Assembly: GCA_964572685.1 (NCBI GenBank)
Contig: CAZNFJ010000070.1
Location: 1 to 5,309, forward strand
DNA: 5,309 nt
Direction of reading: 5' to 3'
Source: UBA2653 sp964572685
GTDB lineage: Bacteria; Pseudomonadota; Gammaproteobacteria; Legionellales; Legionellaceae
The position numbers were made by a program, and so were the translations under genes. The notes beneath the pieces are model-generated. The model did not search any database, was not told the DNA's origin, and saw nothing but the letters and a program-made list of their open reading frames with translations. Of this stretch, positions 1 to 5,254 are shown one piece after another. Each line of letters begins with the position of its first letter. The first letter of the stretch is position 1.

Positions 1-13
1 CCGGCCTCAATAA

Positions 14-220
14 TTTAAGTCTAGGCGTTGGGCAGACTTTTTGCGACAAAACCATCATAGCTTCAAAGTGGAGGCAATTCACGGAGAAAAATTAGCAACA
101 AGGGCCCTTACCAAAAATCATGTGTTCGAGTACATCGAAATATATTACAATCGAAAACGACTTCATTCGACAATTGGCTACAAAACGCCCGAATCGTTTG
201 AAGTTAAAATGGTCGCTTAG
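14..220 (+). pseudogene. IS3-family OrfB transposase, C-terminal fragment (DDE integrase)
   Basis: This is the remnant of the DDE transposase that cuts and joins IS3-type element ends. The open frame from 14 to the TAG at 218-220 encodes the typical OrfB C-terminus: HSFKVEAIHGE at 56-88, then YIEIYYNRKRLHSTIGYKTP, then a short tail before the stop. The Glu of the VEAIHG block region and the YNRKRLH(S) block are hallmarks of the rve domain end in this family. Upstream of the His-Ser codons (before about 56) the sequence no longer matches the expected W-D-N-A-x-A-E-S-F-F stretch. Only Ala-Asp-Phe-Leu is left, followed by about 13 disruptive bases, and in-frame TAA precedes at 11-13. About 55 of roughly 280 residues survive, so it cannot be active. 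Confidence 0.8.
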
Positions 221-250
221 CAAGGTGTCCGATTTTCCGGGGCAAGATCA
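216..250 (+). repeat. IS3-type right terminal inverted repeat
   Basis: Reverse-complemented, these 35 bases match the left end at 4206-4240 at 27 of 35 positions by hand alignment. The outer TGATCTT and the inner TCGGACACC and GCTAAG blocks are identical. As is usual for IS3 elements, the transposase stop codon (218-220) lies inside the repeat. The match shows that two related IS3-type ends, in the same orientation, bracket the region between. Confidence 0.85.
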
Positions 251-395
251 GCGCCTACGTGCCTCGGCTTGTTCGAGTTATCCAGGAAAATGCTCAATTA
301 AGAACAAATTTTTTCGTATCAATCATCCCCCACAGGATTCATTTTCTCAATTAAATTTAGGGCGTGTTTACCATTGTATTCTTACCCAAGAGCAT
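251..395. other. Non-coding spacer between IS3 end and repeat-protein gene
   Basis: No gene is supported here. The stretch is the 3' flank of the minus-strand repeat-protein gene, whose stop codon is at 396-398. I looked for a hairpin followed by a T-run in the minus direction and found none that is convincing. There is a weak direct repeat, CAGGA followed by CTCAATTAA, at 283-301 and again at 333-354. Its meaning is unknown. Confidence 0.5.
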
Positions 396-2882
396 TTATT
401 TTTTTTTCCTGAAATATTCTTCTTGTTTGGGCAAATTGGTCATGTCATCTAGCAAACTGTCTACAGAAGGTTTAAAGAGGCCAATCCCATAGCCTTGGAT
501 GTTTTCTGTTTTGGCAAAGCCTAAGGCGCTTTTAAACCAGTTAACGACGCCTCTTTTTTTCTTCACTTCCGGCATTTTTCGGGTGTTTTGAATGGCTTCA
601 AACCATTGTTTTTGGCGCAGAGAATGACCTTCGATACAGTCCATGGCGGCCAATTCGGTATGTAGTTGTTGAAGTTTTTCTTTAGCCGGGTCGTTATTTT
701 TCATGGATAAGACGATGCGCTCTAGTTCTAATACATACAAAGCCTGTTTGCCCATAACAGAATGATTGCCTGTTTGATTGATATAGGTTCGTGGTTCTAT
801 CAGGGTGTATTGTTTGTTGGTGACAAAAGACAGTATTTGCTGTCTTTTTTTATCAGGCAGGTTTTTAATGCAGGGCATTACATCATATAAGGCAGGATGC
901 CTTTTGCTAAACATTAAAGTCAAAATATTGTGTACACCCTCTTGATATTCGAGATGTTGGGGATAGTTTTCTGCCAGAATATTTTTTACCTCCGGTGTGC
1001 TGTTGTTTCTTTGGAGGGCTAAAAACAAGGCTTTTTCTCCTCTGGCAGAACTCATAGCCACAGGCTTTTCTACAAGGGGTGCGGAGGCTTGAACTACTAG
1101 AGTTTTCCTGAGTACTTGGGGGTTGAATTGTGGATGCTGTTGAATTTTCAGTAATTCATCTAACACATTGGCCGGCTTATTGATTGCGCTCCAGAATCCA
1201 TTGGTAAATCGGGTAGACAATGCGCCTTCTTTTTCTACGTTAACGCGACATCGTTCAATAAAATCTTGCCAGAGCTGGTTGATTTGTAATTGTTTCTCAG
1301 GTTCTTGGGTTCGTTCTTCTATTTCAATGAGCGTTTTTAACTGATTGTATAAATAATCTCTGGCATCTGCGCTTTGGGTTGGTGCTATCCCTAATTGCAC
1401 TAATAAGAAATAACGCTGACTGATGGGGTTAGCTTGAAAAGCACTCATCAATTTGCCCAGGCTAGCAGGTTTTTTTTCCAGGTAGGTTATGACTGCCTGT
1501 TGTTTTTCATGGGATAATGCTACCAATTCTCTTATCGTTGCTTGCGGTGCTCGAAGAAGTTGGGTTTCCCATTCTTGAGGCAACATATTATCTTCTGCTA
1601 AAGCCTCCTCTAGCCATTGGTCATCTGCCATCGCATCCACAACATGAATCGTTTCCTCAACCACAGTCGCATCAGTCAATACCGGATTGTCAGTCTCTGC
1701 TGTTTTTGTCGCTTGTGCCATCGGTAATGATTCATCTGCGAATGCCCATACTTCTATGGGCGGTGCGCTGGGGATTAGCTCATTTTTTTCATCACTCAGC
1801 GCATGCATCTGACGTGCAATGATGTCTTCGTCAAAGGTTTCCAGCCATTCTTGCAACTGACTTTGTTCTCCTTTGGATAAGATAGCCATACTGCTGTTTA
1901 GTATTTCACGCACCTGCTTTTGGCTAAATGTTTTAATCAACGCATAGACCATGGCTACTTTTTCTTTGGCCTCATGCTCTGATAGTGTTTTTTCGGACAG
2001 TGAATCCCTTACCTTTAAAAAACATTCAGCCAAGGGCGGTTTTTCAGCCGTGGCAGCTGGATTTAAATAAAGATATTGCTCATCCATCGACAAGGTTTTG
2101 GGTTCAAGATTAAAATAGGAAGCAAATTGTTCGTATTGCTGCCTGTTGCGGGTGAGGCGCTGATGCTGCGTCAGTTCTTTATCGAGTGCTTCGATTAATT
2201 GCAGCATCCCGGAGTTGTATTTAAACGCGGTTCTGGCCTCTTCTCGCAACGCAGGCCACTGTGGCCAGGCACGCTCATCCTTGAATAGCAATTCAACCCC
2301 TTCATACAGACGCTCTACAGCATAAGCCCAACGCGTACTGTGCGCATCTCGACCGGCTAGTGTTTGCATTTGTAAACAACGCACATGTAATTGCGCACGA
2401 GAAGTCGATGCTGCGCGAAGTAACAAATCCCATTTCCCACCCAATATTTCGTTTTGCTCGGCCAGGGTGAATTGCTTCATATGTTCTAGCAAAGGGGCAA
2501 CGGCTGTAGGCTGATAATTTGCAGCCAGCATCAAGGCATTTACCACATAGCATACCGAGTCATTCCAGTTCCCCATCTTACTTTGCATTAAAATGTCTTT
2601 TTGTACTGCCGGAGTTAACTGTTTGATATGTCCTAGCAAAGGGGCAACGGCTGTAGGCTGATACTGTGCAGCCATCATCAAGGCACTCCAGTGATTTTGA
2701 CTTCTTTGCATTAAAATGTCTTTTTGTTCCTTGGTGTCTAACTGTTTGATATGTTCCAGTAAAGGGGCAACGGCTGTAGGCTGATACTGTGCAGCCATCA
2801 TCAAGGCATTCCAGTGATTTTGACTTTTTTGCATTAAAATGTCTTTTTGTTCCTTGGTGTCTAACTGTTTGATATGTTCCAG
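396..2882 (-). CDS. Large helical-repeat protein, part after the assembly gap (repeats and C-terminus)
   Basis: This is the 3' part of the gene that starts at 3697. The frame is open from the edge of the gap (2882, Leu-Glu-His-Ile-Lys-Gln) to the TAA at 396-398, giving 828 residues. The ATG at 2834 is an internal Met of the repeat, not a start. In order it shows: tandem 41-residue helical repeats (2882-2442) with an N-A-L-M-x-A-A core, resembling ankyrin helices; a long, mostly helical region; a PSAPP motif (1758-1772) followed by an acidic linker (about 1590-1740); more helical sequence; one diverged repeat copy (929-831); a basic stretch with KKKRG; and a charged tail containing Glu-Glu and ending RKKK. 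I see no signal peptide, membrane segment or catalytic motif. The family is not recognised. A binding or scaffold role fits the repeats, and a secreted effector is possible but unproven. Confidence 0.85.
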   Translation of the reverse strand: MEHIKQLDTKEQKDILMQKSQNHWNALMMAAQYQPTAVAPLLEHIKQLDTKEQKDILMQRSQNHWSALMMAAQYQPTAVAPLLGHIKQLTPAVQKDILMQSKMGNWNDSVCYVVNALMLAANYQPTAVAPLLEHMKQFTLAEQNEILGGKWDLLLRAASTSRAQLHVRCLQMQTLAGRDAHSTRWAYAVERLYEGVELLFKDERAWPQWPALREEARTAFKYNSGMLQLIEALDKELTQHQRLTRNRQQYEQFASYFNLEPKTLSMDEQYLYLNPAATAEKPPLAECFLKVRDSLSEKTLSEHEAKEKVAMVYALIKTFSQKQVREILNSSMAILSKGEQSQLQEWLETFDEDIIARQMHALSDEKNELIPSAPPIEVWAFADESLPMAQATKTAETDNPVLTDATVVEETIHVVDAMADDQWLEEALAEDNMLPQEWETQLLRAPQATIRELVALSHEKQQAVITYLEKKPASLGKLMSAFQANPISQRYFLLVQLGIAPTQSADARDYLYNQLKTLIEIEERTQEPEKQLQINQLWQDFIERCRVNVEKEGALSTRFTNGFWSAINKPANVLDELLKIQQHPQFNPQVLRKTLVVQASAPLVEKPVAMSSARGEKALFLALQRNNSTPEVKNILAENYPQHLEYQEGVHNILTLMFSKRHPALYDVMPCIKNLPDKKRQQILSFVTNKQYTLIEPRTYINQTGNHSVMGKQALYVLELERIVLSMKNNDPAKEKLQQLHTELAAMDCIEGHSLRQKQWFEAIQNTRKMPEVKKKRGVVNWFKSALGFAKTENIQGYGIGLFKPSVDSLLDDMTNLPKQEEYFRKKK
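831..929 (-). repeat. Diverged single repeat copy near the C-terminus
   Basis: Thirty-three residues beginning Asn-Ile-Leu-Thr-Leu-Met and ending Gln-Gln-Ile-Leu align without gaps to the core of the main repeat (Asn-Ala-Leu-Met to Lys-Asp-Ile-Leu, also 33 residues). By eye 9 of 33 are identical, including the Asn and Leu at the start, the Ile-Lys-x-Leu in the middle and the final Ile-Leu. It appears to be an old copy of the same unit, so the C-terminal half may share the fold. This is moderately supported only. Confidence 0.5.
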
Positions 2883-3055
2883 NNNNNNNNNNNNNNNNNN
2901 NNNNNNNNNNNNNNNNNNNNNNNNNNNNNNNNNNNNNNNNNNNNNNNNNNNNNNNNNNNNNNNNNNNNNNNNNNNNNNNNNNAAGGGGCTACAGCTTCTG
3001 GATGATTAAGTGCAGCTATCATCAAGGCATTCCAGTCATCCTGAGTTTTTTGCAT
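2442..3055 (-). repeat. Tandem 123-bp repeats coding for 41-residue helical units
   Basis: Copies on the minus strand start with Met-Gln at 3055 (cut by the gap), 2834, 2711 and 2588. The first two full copies are 41 codons long. The last is 49 codons because of an insert (NWNDSVCYVV region) after its first residues. The tail of one more copy lies at 2882-2835, next to the gap. A typical unit has W-N-A-L-M-M-A-A, then Y-Q-P-T-A-V-A-P-L-L-E-H-I-K-Q-L, then E-Q-K-D-I-L. The DNA is recent: 2638-2711 and 2761-2834 differ at two of 74 bases, and 2712-2759 and 2835-2882 are identical over 48 bases. This points to ongoing expansion or gene conversion within the array. Confidence 0.92.
2883..2982. 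other. Assembly gap (100 Ns) inside the repeat array
   Basis: Exactly 100 unknown bases interrupt the gene. The left flank corresponds to repeat position 2759 and the right flank to repeat position 2762 of the next copy, so only two bases (TA) are missing from repeat phase. The real gap should therefore be 2 + 123n bases. With 100 bases the two halves fall in different frames, and with 2 + 123n they join in frame. The gap probably marks a repeat array that short reads could not resolve. Confidence 0.9.
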
Positions 3056-3697
3056 TAAAATGTCTTGTTGTTCCGCTGATGTTAAGCGGCCCAATAAAGC
3101 CATCATTTTTTCAGGGGCTGGCCATGATGTGTTCAATAGGGCTTGAGAGACCCACTGGCATAAGTTTTTTCGCCATGTGGCAACATCAATTTGCGCGCTA
3201 AAATACTTTTCCGGTATCACCGAAGAAAAAGAGTTTTTAATGTCCTGGTAAAAGAAATAGTCCTGAATAATTGTGGGGGAGGGAATATTTTTGTGTCTGA
3301 AATAGAGGTCGGCTGCTGCTATAAACTCACGCCATAAAATAGAATGAGGGTTGCTTTGTAACAACCTGCTAATGAGACTGTCGAAATCGAAATCTTGAAT
3401 CAATGAGTTAATGTCAGCGGTCGCTGTTAACAGGCGCATTTCTTCTTCAATCACCTCATCTCGAGCATGGCTTAATAACTCCAGTATCACCGCTAAGGTT
3501 TTGTTATCCCACCCGGAGTATCTGCCTTTATCACTCAATAAACGGGTTAATAATTTGTTAGAAATAAGCGGATCACTTAAAAATTTTTGATATTCTGTCA
3601 CTGATTCTGGATCAAGCTCTGCCAACAACTCTTCAAATTGCGCTTTTGTTATTTCAGGACTATTTTGAAATATTTTGTGTAAGTGAGACAGTAACAT
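2983..3697 (-). CDS. Large helical-repeat protein, N-terminal part before the assembly gap
   Basis: This is the 5' part of the same gene, reading from ATG at 3697 into the gap: 238 complete codons plus the first T of a Leu codon. The start is favoured because AAGGGGG (3702-3708) lies four bases upstream and a promoter lies further up. The first 200 or so residues are predicted mostly helical, rich in Leu, Asp and Glu, with no signal peptide or membrane segment. They include SDPLISNKLLTRLLSDKGR and a W-R-E-F-I-A-A-A-D-L segment, and I do not recognise them as a named domain. Near the end a half-repeat (ALLGRLTSAEQQDIL) leads into the first clear repeat (MQKTQDDWNALMIAALNHP, from 3055). Any product ending WNISNS is an artefact of translating through the Ns. 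The whole protein has at least about 1,067 residues. Confidence 0.85.
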
Positions 3698-3701
3698 GCA
3701 A

Positions 3702-3708
3702 CCCCCTT
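3702..3708 (-). promoter_or_regulatory. Ribosome binding site of the repeat-protein gene
   Basis: On the minus strand AAGGGGG ends four bases before the ATG at 3697. It is purine-rich and partly matches the anti-Shine-Dalgarno sequence. It is the reason for choosing 3697 as the true start. Confidence 0.6.
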
Positions 3709-3751
3709 GAGATTGGTTTTTATTCTATCTGGTTTTTTTTTGTATAATTAA

Positions 3752-3780
3752 TCTATAGCCCATGACAGATGCGATGTCAA
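3752..3780 (-). promoter_or_regulatory. Predicted sigma70-type promoter of the repeat-protein gene
   Basis: On the minus strand a perfect TTGACA (3780-3775) is followed by a 17-base spacer and TATAGA (3757-3752; four of six match TATAAT). The predicted transcription start is near 3745, leaving an untranslated leader of about 48 bases before the ATG at 3697. Other TTGAC copies lie just upstream (for example at 3810). The spacer contains one arm of an inverted repeat (3768-3774), so an operator overlapping the promoter is possible. Confidence 0.55.
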
Positions 3781-3827
3781 AGTCAATACATTAGAATATG
3801 CTTACGTCAAAAAGGCCTCTTCGCATC
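3768..3827. repeat. Split inverted repeat overlapping the promoter
   Basis: GATGCGA at 3768-3774 and its exact reverse complement TCGCATC at 3821-3827 are separated by 46 bases. One arm lies in the spacer of the predicted promoter. Six Ts follow at 3835-3840 on the plus strand, but the loop is too long for an ordinary terminator. It could be a pair of operator half-sites or chance. Confidence 0.3.
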
Positions 3828-3862
3828 GATATAGTTTTTTCATAAAATGCGAGAGAGGGAAT

Positions 3863-3886
3863 GTAAGCGGTTAATTAACCCCATCT
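3863..3886 (+). repeat. IS66-type left terminal repeat, copy 1
   Basis: The first 15 bases, GTAAGCGGTTAATTA, are identical to those at 5255-5269, and the following CC-CATC positions are mostly conserved. I take this as the transposase-binding left end of the element. Confidence 0.65.
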
Positions 3887-4205
3887 ATTTCTTAATCGGA
3901 TAATTTCAGATACTTCTCTGAGTTAGATATTAGGAGAAGATTTGATGAATGAACGAAGCAAACCGCAGGGTCAAGGATTTTGGAAAGAGCATTTTGAGTT
4001 ATGGAAAGCAAGTGGTCTAACGCAACAAGCATATTGCACCCGTGAAGGTATTAGCTATCAAAGCTTTGTTTACCAACACAGCCGCGCTAATGGTAAATTA
4101 GAAAAAAAACCAATCAACTTCATTGAAGCGAAGATTAAATCAGTGGTTTCCTTCAAGGGGTCACCAGGATTTCACGTGCTATTACCTAATGGGGTACGTA
4201 TTGGC
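3863..4205 (+). mobile_element. IS66-type element, left end, truncated by IS3
   Basis: The element starts with GTAAGCGGTTAATTA at 3863; ends beginning GTAA are typical of the IS66 family. It carries the accessory gene tnpA and then stops abruptly at 4205, where the left inverted repeat of an IS3-type element begins. The tnpB and tnpC genes and the right end are absent. A near-identical left end in the same orientation recurs at 5255. Confidence 0.7.
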
Positions 4206-4208
4206 TGA
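3945..4208 (+). CDS. tnpA: IS66-family accessory protein TnpA, C-terminally truncated
   Basis: This is the small first protein of IS66-type elements, needed alongside TnpB and the TnpC transposase; its exact job is not settled. The 87-residue product has the family's N-terminal signature, F-W-K-E-H-F-E-L-W-K-A-S-G-L-T-Q-Q-A-Y-C, followed by the G-I-S-Y-Q-S-F block, which resembles a helix-turn-helix. It ends in F-H-V-L-L-P-N-G-V-R-I-G. Family members normally continue after the G-V-R-I segment with a further 15-30 residues. Here the TGA stop (4206-4208) is supplied by the first bases of the inserted IS3 end. The ATG at 3945 is preferred over the TTG at 3942, since AGGAG (3932-3936) lies eight bases upstream. 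It is probably non-functional, as tnpB and tnpC are missing nearby. Confidence 0.8.
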   Translation: MNERSKPQGQGFWKEHFELWKASGLTQQAYCTREGISYQSFVYQHSRANGKLEKKPINFIEAKIKSVVSFKGSPGFHVLLPNGVRIG

Positions 4209-4240
4209 TCTTCCCCTGATTTGTCGGACACCTAGCTAAG
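4206..4240 (+). repeat. IS3-type left terminal inverted repeat
   Basis: These 35 bases are the partner of the right end at 216-250, identical at 27 of 35 positions after reverse complementing. The first three bases also form the stop codon of the truncated IS66 tnpA. Confidence 0.85.
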
Positions 4241-4313
4241 AGAGTAAAATCTATTAGCAGAGGTGAATAATGAGCAATAATAAAACAGAACCAACGGTAG
4301 TTCGAAAAAAATA
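4206..4313 (+). mobile_element. IS3-subgroup insertion sequence, left end, split by IS630
   Basis: The fragment runs from the left inverted repeat (TGATCTT at 4206) through the leader to the first codons of orfA, and is then broken by the IS630 element at a TA (4312-4313). The layout, with GCTAAG, GAGTAAA and AGAGGTGA just before the ATG, is what I recall of the start of IS3 itself. After the IS630 element only two bases (5253-5254) remain before an IS66 end begins. It is inserted in IS66 tnpA. Confidence 0.8.
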
Positions 4314-4335
4314 TAGTAATTTAAATTTAAAATGA
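4270..4335 (+). pseudogene. IS3-family OrfA fragment (first 14 codons genuine)
   Basis: OrfA of IS3 elements is the helix-turn-helix half of the transposase. The frame starts at ATG 4270 behind AGAGG and reads MSNNKTEPTVVRKK up to 4311. It then enters the left end of the IS630 element and stops at TGA 4333-4335, giving 21 residues. If the IS630 element and one TA are removed, the frame reads on as Arg-Lys-Lys-Tyr before meeting the IS66 end. It is inactive. The assignment rests on the upstream IS3 end more than on the short peptide. Confidence 0.65.
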
Positions 4336-4341
4336 CCTGTT

Positions 4342-4361
4342 AGCTGTGTTAAACTACAGCT
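4342..4361 (+). repeat. Small hairpin inside the IS630 left end
   Basis: AGCTGT (4342-4347) and ACAGCT (4356-4361) can pair in a 6-bp stem with an 8-base loop, between the left inverted repeat and the orfA start. It may limit translation of transcripts entering from outside, as seen in other insertion sequences, or may bind the transposase. No T-run follows, so it is not a terminator. Confidence 0.35.
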
Positions 4362-4384
4362 TTCGGTTTATCAATTATCTATCA

Positions 4385-4729
4385 ATGAGTTATTCAAACG
4401 ATCTTAGAAAAAGAGCATTAAAATTTGTAGGTGAAGGCGGCTCTATAAAAGAAGCGTGCCTGTTATTTGAAGTTAGCCGCTCCTCATTTCAACGATGGAG
4501 GCTTAAACAAAAAAACACGGGTAGCCTGGCGCCTAAATCCAGAGTGAGAGCGCCTTATAAAATAGACAATGATGAATTAACTGCTTTTGTAGACAACCAT
4601 CCTGACGCCTATCTAAATGAGATAGCAGCTCACTTCCAGGTTACTATTCCTTGTGTTTCAATAGCTTTGAAACGGCTAAGAATTACTCGAAAAAAAAGAG
4701 TATCTTTTACAAAGAAAGAGACGATATAA
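4385..4729 (+). CDS. IS630 OrfA, unshifted product (DNA-binding half)
   Basis: Without frameshifting, translation from 4385 ends at TAA 4727-4729 and gives 114 residues: the helix-turn-helix half plus a short unrelated tail (R-V-S-F-T-K-K-E-T-I). In two-frame insertion sequences such a product can bind the ends and damp transposition. That role is inferred here. The reading frame overlaps the second frame over 4651-4729. Confidence 0.6.
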   Translation: MSYSNDLRKRALKFVGEGGSIKEACLLFEVSRSSFQRWRLKQKNTGSLAPKSRVRAPYKIDNDELTAFVDNHPDAYLNEIAAHFQVTIPCVSIALKRLRITRKKRVSFTKKETI

Positions 4730-5247
4730 AGCGGACTGCTTTTTTAACTGAACTTGCAAAGCATGATCCTAGAAAGCTTGTCTATATTGATGAATCAGGA
4801 ATCGATAAGTTTGTTTCAAGAGAATATGGTCGAAGTAAGAGAGGCCAAAAAATCATGGGCAGCGTTTCTGGCAGGCGTTACGCCCGAGAAAGTTTTATTG
4901 CCGGTCAAATTCAAAATAAAATAATTGCTCCTTTTTGTTATACAGGAACATGTGACAGTAATTTATTTAATTTTTGGCTGGAGAATTTTTTATTACCAGC
5001 CCTTGGTTCAGGGTATATCGTAATCATGGACAATGCAGCTTTCCATAAATCAGAAATTACAAAATCACTGATAGAGAATGCAGGATGTCAGCTTCTTTTT
5101 CTTCCACCTTACTCTCCCGATTTTAATCCTATAGAAAAATTTTGGGCTAATTTCAAAGCCAAAATAAGAAAAATTATTAGTGGATTTTCAACTTTGGCGG
5201 AGGCTATTGATGAAGCATTTAGAAGCGATCATTTAATTTTTAATTAA
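4385..5247 (+). CDS. IS630-family DDE transposase (fused by -1 frameshift)
   Basis: This is the transposase that excises and inserts the element at TA sites. Reading 4385-4696 and then slipping back one base to continue at 4696 gives 287 residues, a normal size. Residues 1-60 hold a helix-turn-helix (S-I-K-E-A-C-L-L-F-E-V-S-R-S-S-F-Q-R-W). A second DNA-binding part follows to about residue 105. The DDE domain has Asp136 in L-V-Y-I-D-E-S-G, Asp216 in I-V-I-M-D-N-A-A-F-H-K and Glu251 in P-P-Y-S-P-D-F-N-P-I-E, with 34 residues between the last two (the D34E spacing of this family). The second frame has no ATG before the DDE domain, so frameshifting is the likely route. All catalytic residues are present. 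The start at ATG 4385 (MSYSNDLRKRAL) matches the usual start of the family; the upstream in-frame codons from 4346 lack support. Confidence 0.85.
4690..4698 (+). promoter_or_regulatory. A8G slippery site for -1 frameshifting
   Basis: Eight As (4690-4697) and a G form A-AAA-AAA-G in the orfA frame (CGA AAA AAA AGA). Slipping back one base re-pairs both Lys codons on AAA AAA and continues with AAG in the second frame. The tract lies at the point where orfA leaves homology with the family and the second frame takes it up. A transcriptional slip on the same run would have the same effect. Confidence 0.7.
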
Positions 5248-5254
5248 CTATACA

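Larger units (their letters stand above)
1..250 (+). mobile_element. IS3-subgroup insertion sequence, degraded right end
   Basis: This is the right-hand remnant of an IS3-family element. It holds the C-terminal coding part of the OrfB transposase (to 220) followed by the right terminal inverted repeat (216-250). The outer end is the reverse complement of TGATCTT, which is how elements of the IS3 subgroup begin. A matching left end in the same orientation lies at 4206. Nothing recognisable as the element remains before about position 14, and the element's left half is outside the window or lost. I am sure of the family. The exact left limit of the remnant is unknown. Confidence 0.8.
4314..5250 (+). 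mobile_element. IS630-family insertion sequence, apparently complete (937 bp)
   Basis: The left end 4314-4337 and the reverse complement of 5227-5250 are identical at 18 of 24 positions by hand alignment (20 of 26 with the flanking TA). Each end is bordered by TA (4312-4313 and 5251-5252), the target duplication expected for IS630/Tc1-mariner elements. The element holds two overlapping transposase frames joined by a slippery tract, with the stop codon (5245-5247) inside the right repeat. Its boundaries agree with the restored IS3 orfA reading when it is excised in silico. It looks like the most recent and perhaps still mobile element here. Confidence 0.85.

Noticed and set aside
120..452. Plus-strand frame of 110 codons
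   Set aside because: It runs through the IS3 OrfB remnant in the wrong frame and then the inverted repeat; the genuine transposase frame is 14-220.
1517..1822. Plus-strand frame of 101 codons
   Set aside because: It lies antisense inside the long gene, and the protein has no recognisable features.
2302..2553. Minus-strand frame of 83 codons
   Set aside because: It overlaps the long gene in another frame and has no ribosome binding site or family features.
2832..2834. ATG as the start of an 812-residue protein
   Set aside because: The frame stays open to the gap and continues the repeat; this Met recurs at the same place in every copy, without a ribosome binding site.
2442..3055. CRISPR or other non-coding tandem array
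   Set aside because: The 123-bp period is a multiple of three, the repeats are translated without stops, and there are no unique spacers.
3010..3201. Plus-strand frame of 63 codons
   Set aside because: It is antisense to the repeat-protein gene and only reflects its base composition.
2883..3697. True frameshift or pseudogene at the repeat array
   Set aside because: The frame difference comes from the arbitrary 100-N gap; the flanks fit in frame with 2 + 123n bases.
3743..3748. Perfect TATAAT on the plus strand as a promoter
   Set aside because: No -35 box lies at a suitable distance and no gene follows closely; it overlaps an AT-rich stretch downstream of the minus-strand promoter.
3768..3840. 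Rho-independent terminator (inverted repeat plus six Ts)
   Set aside because: The stem is only 7 bp with a 46-base loop and 7 bases between stem and T-run, and no plus-strand gene ends here.
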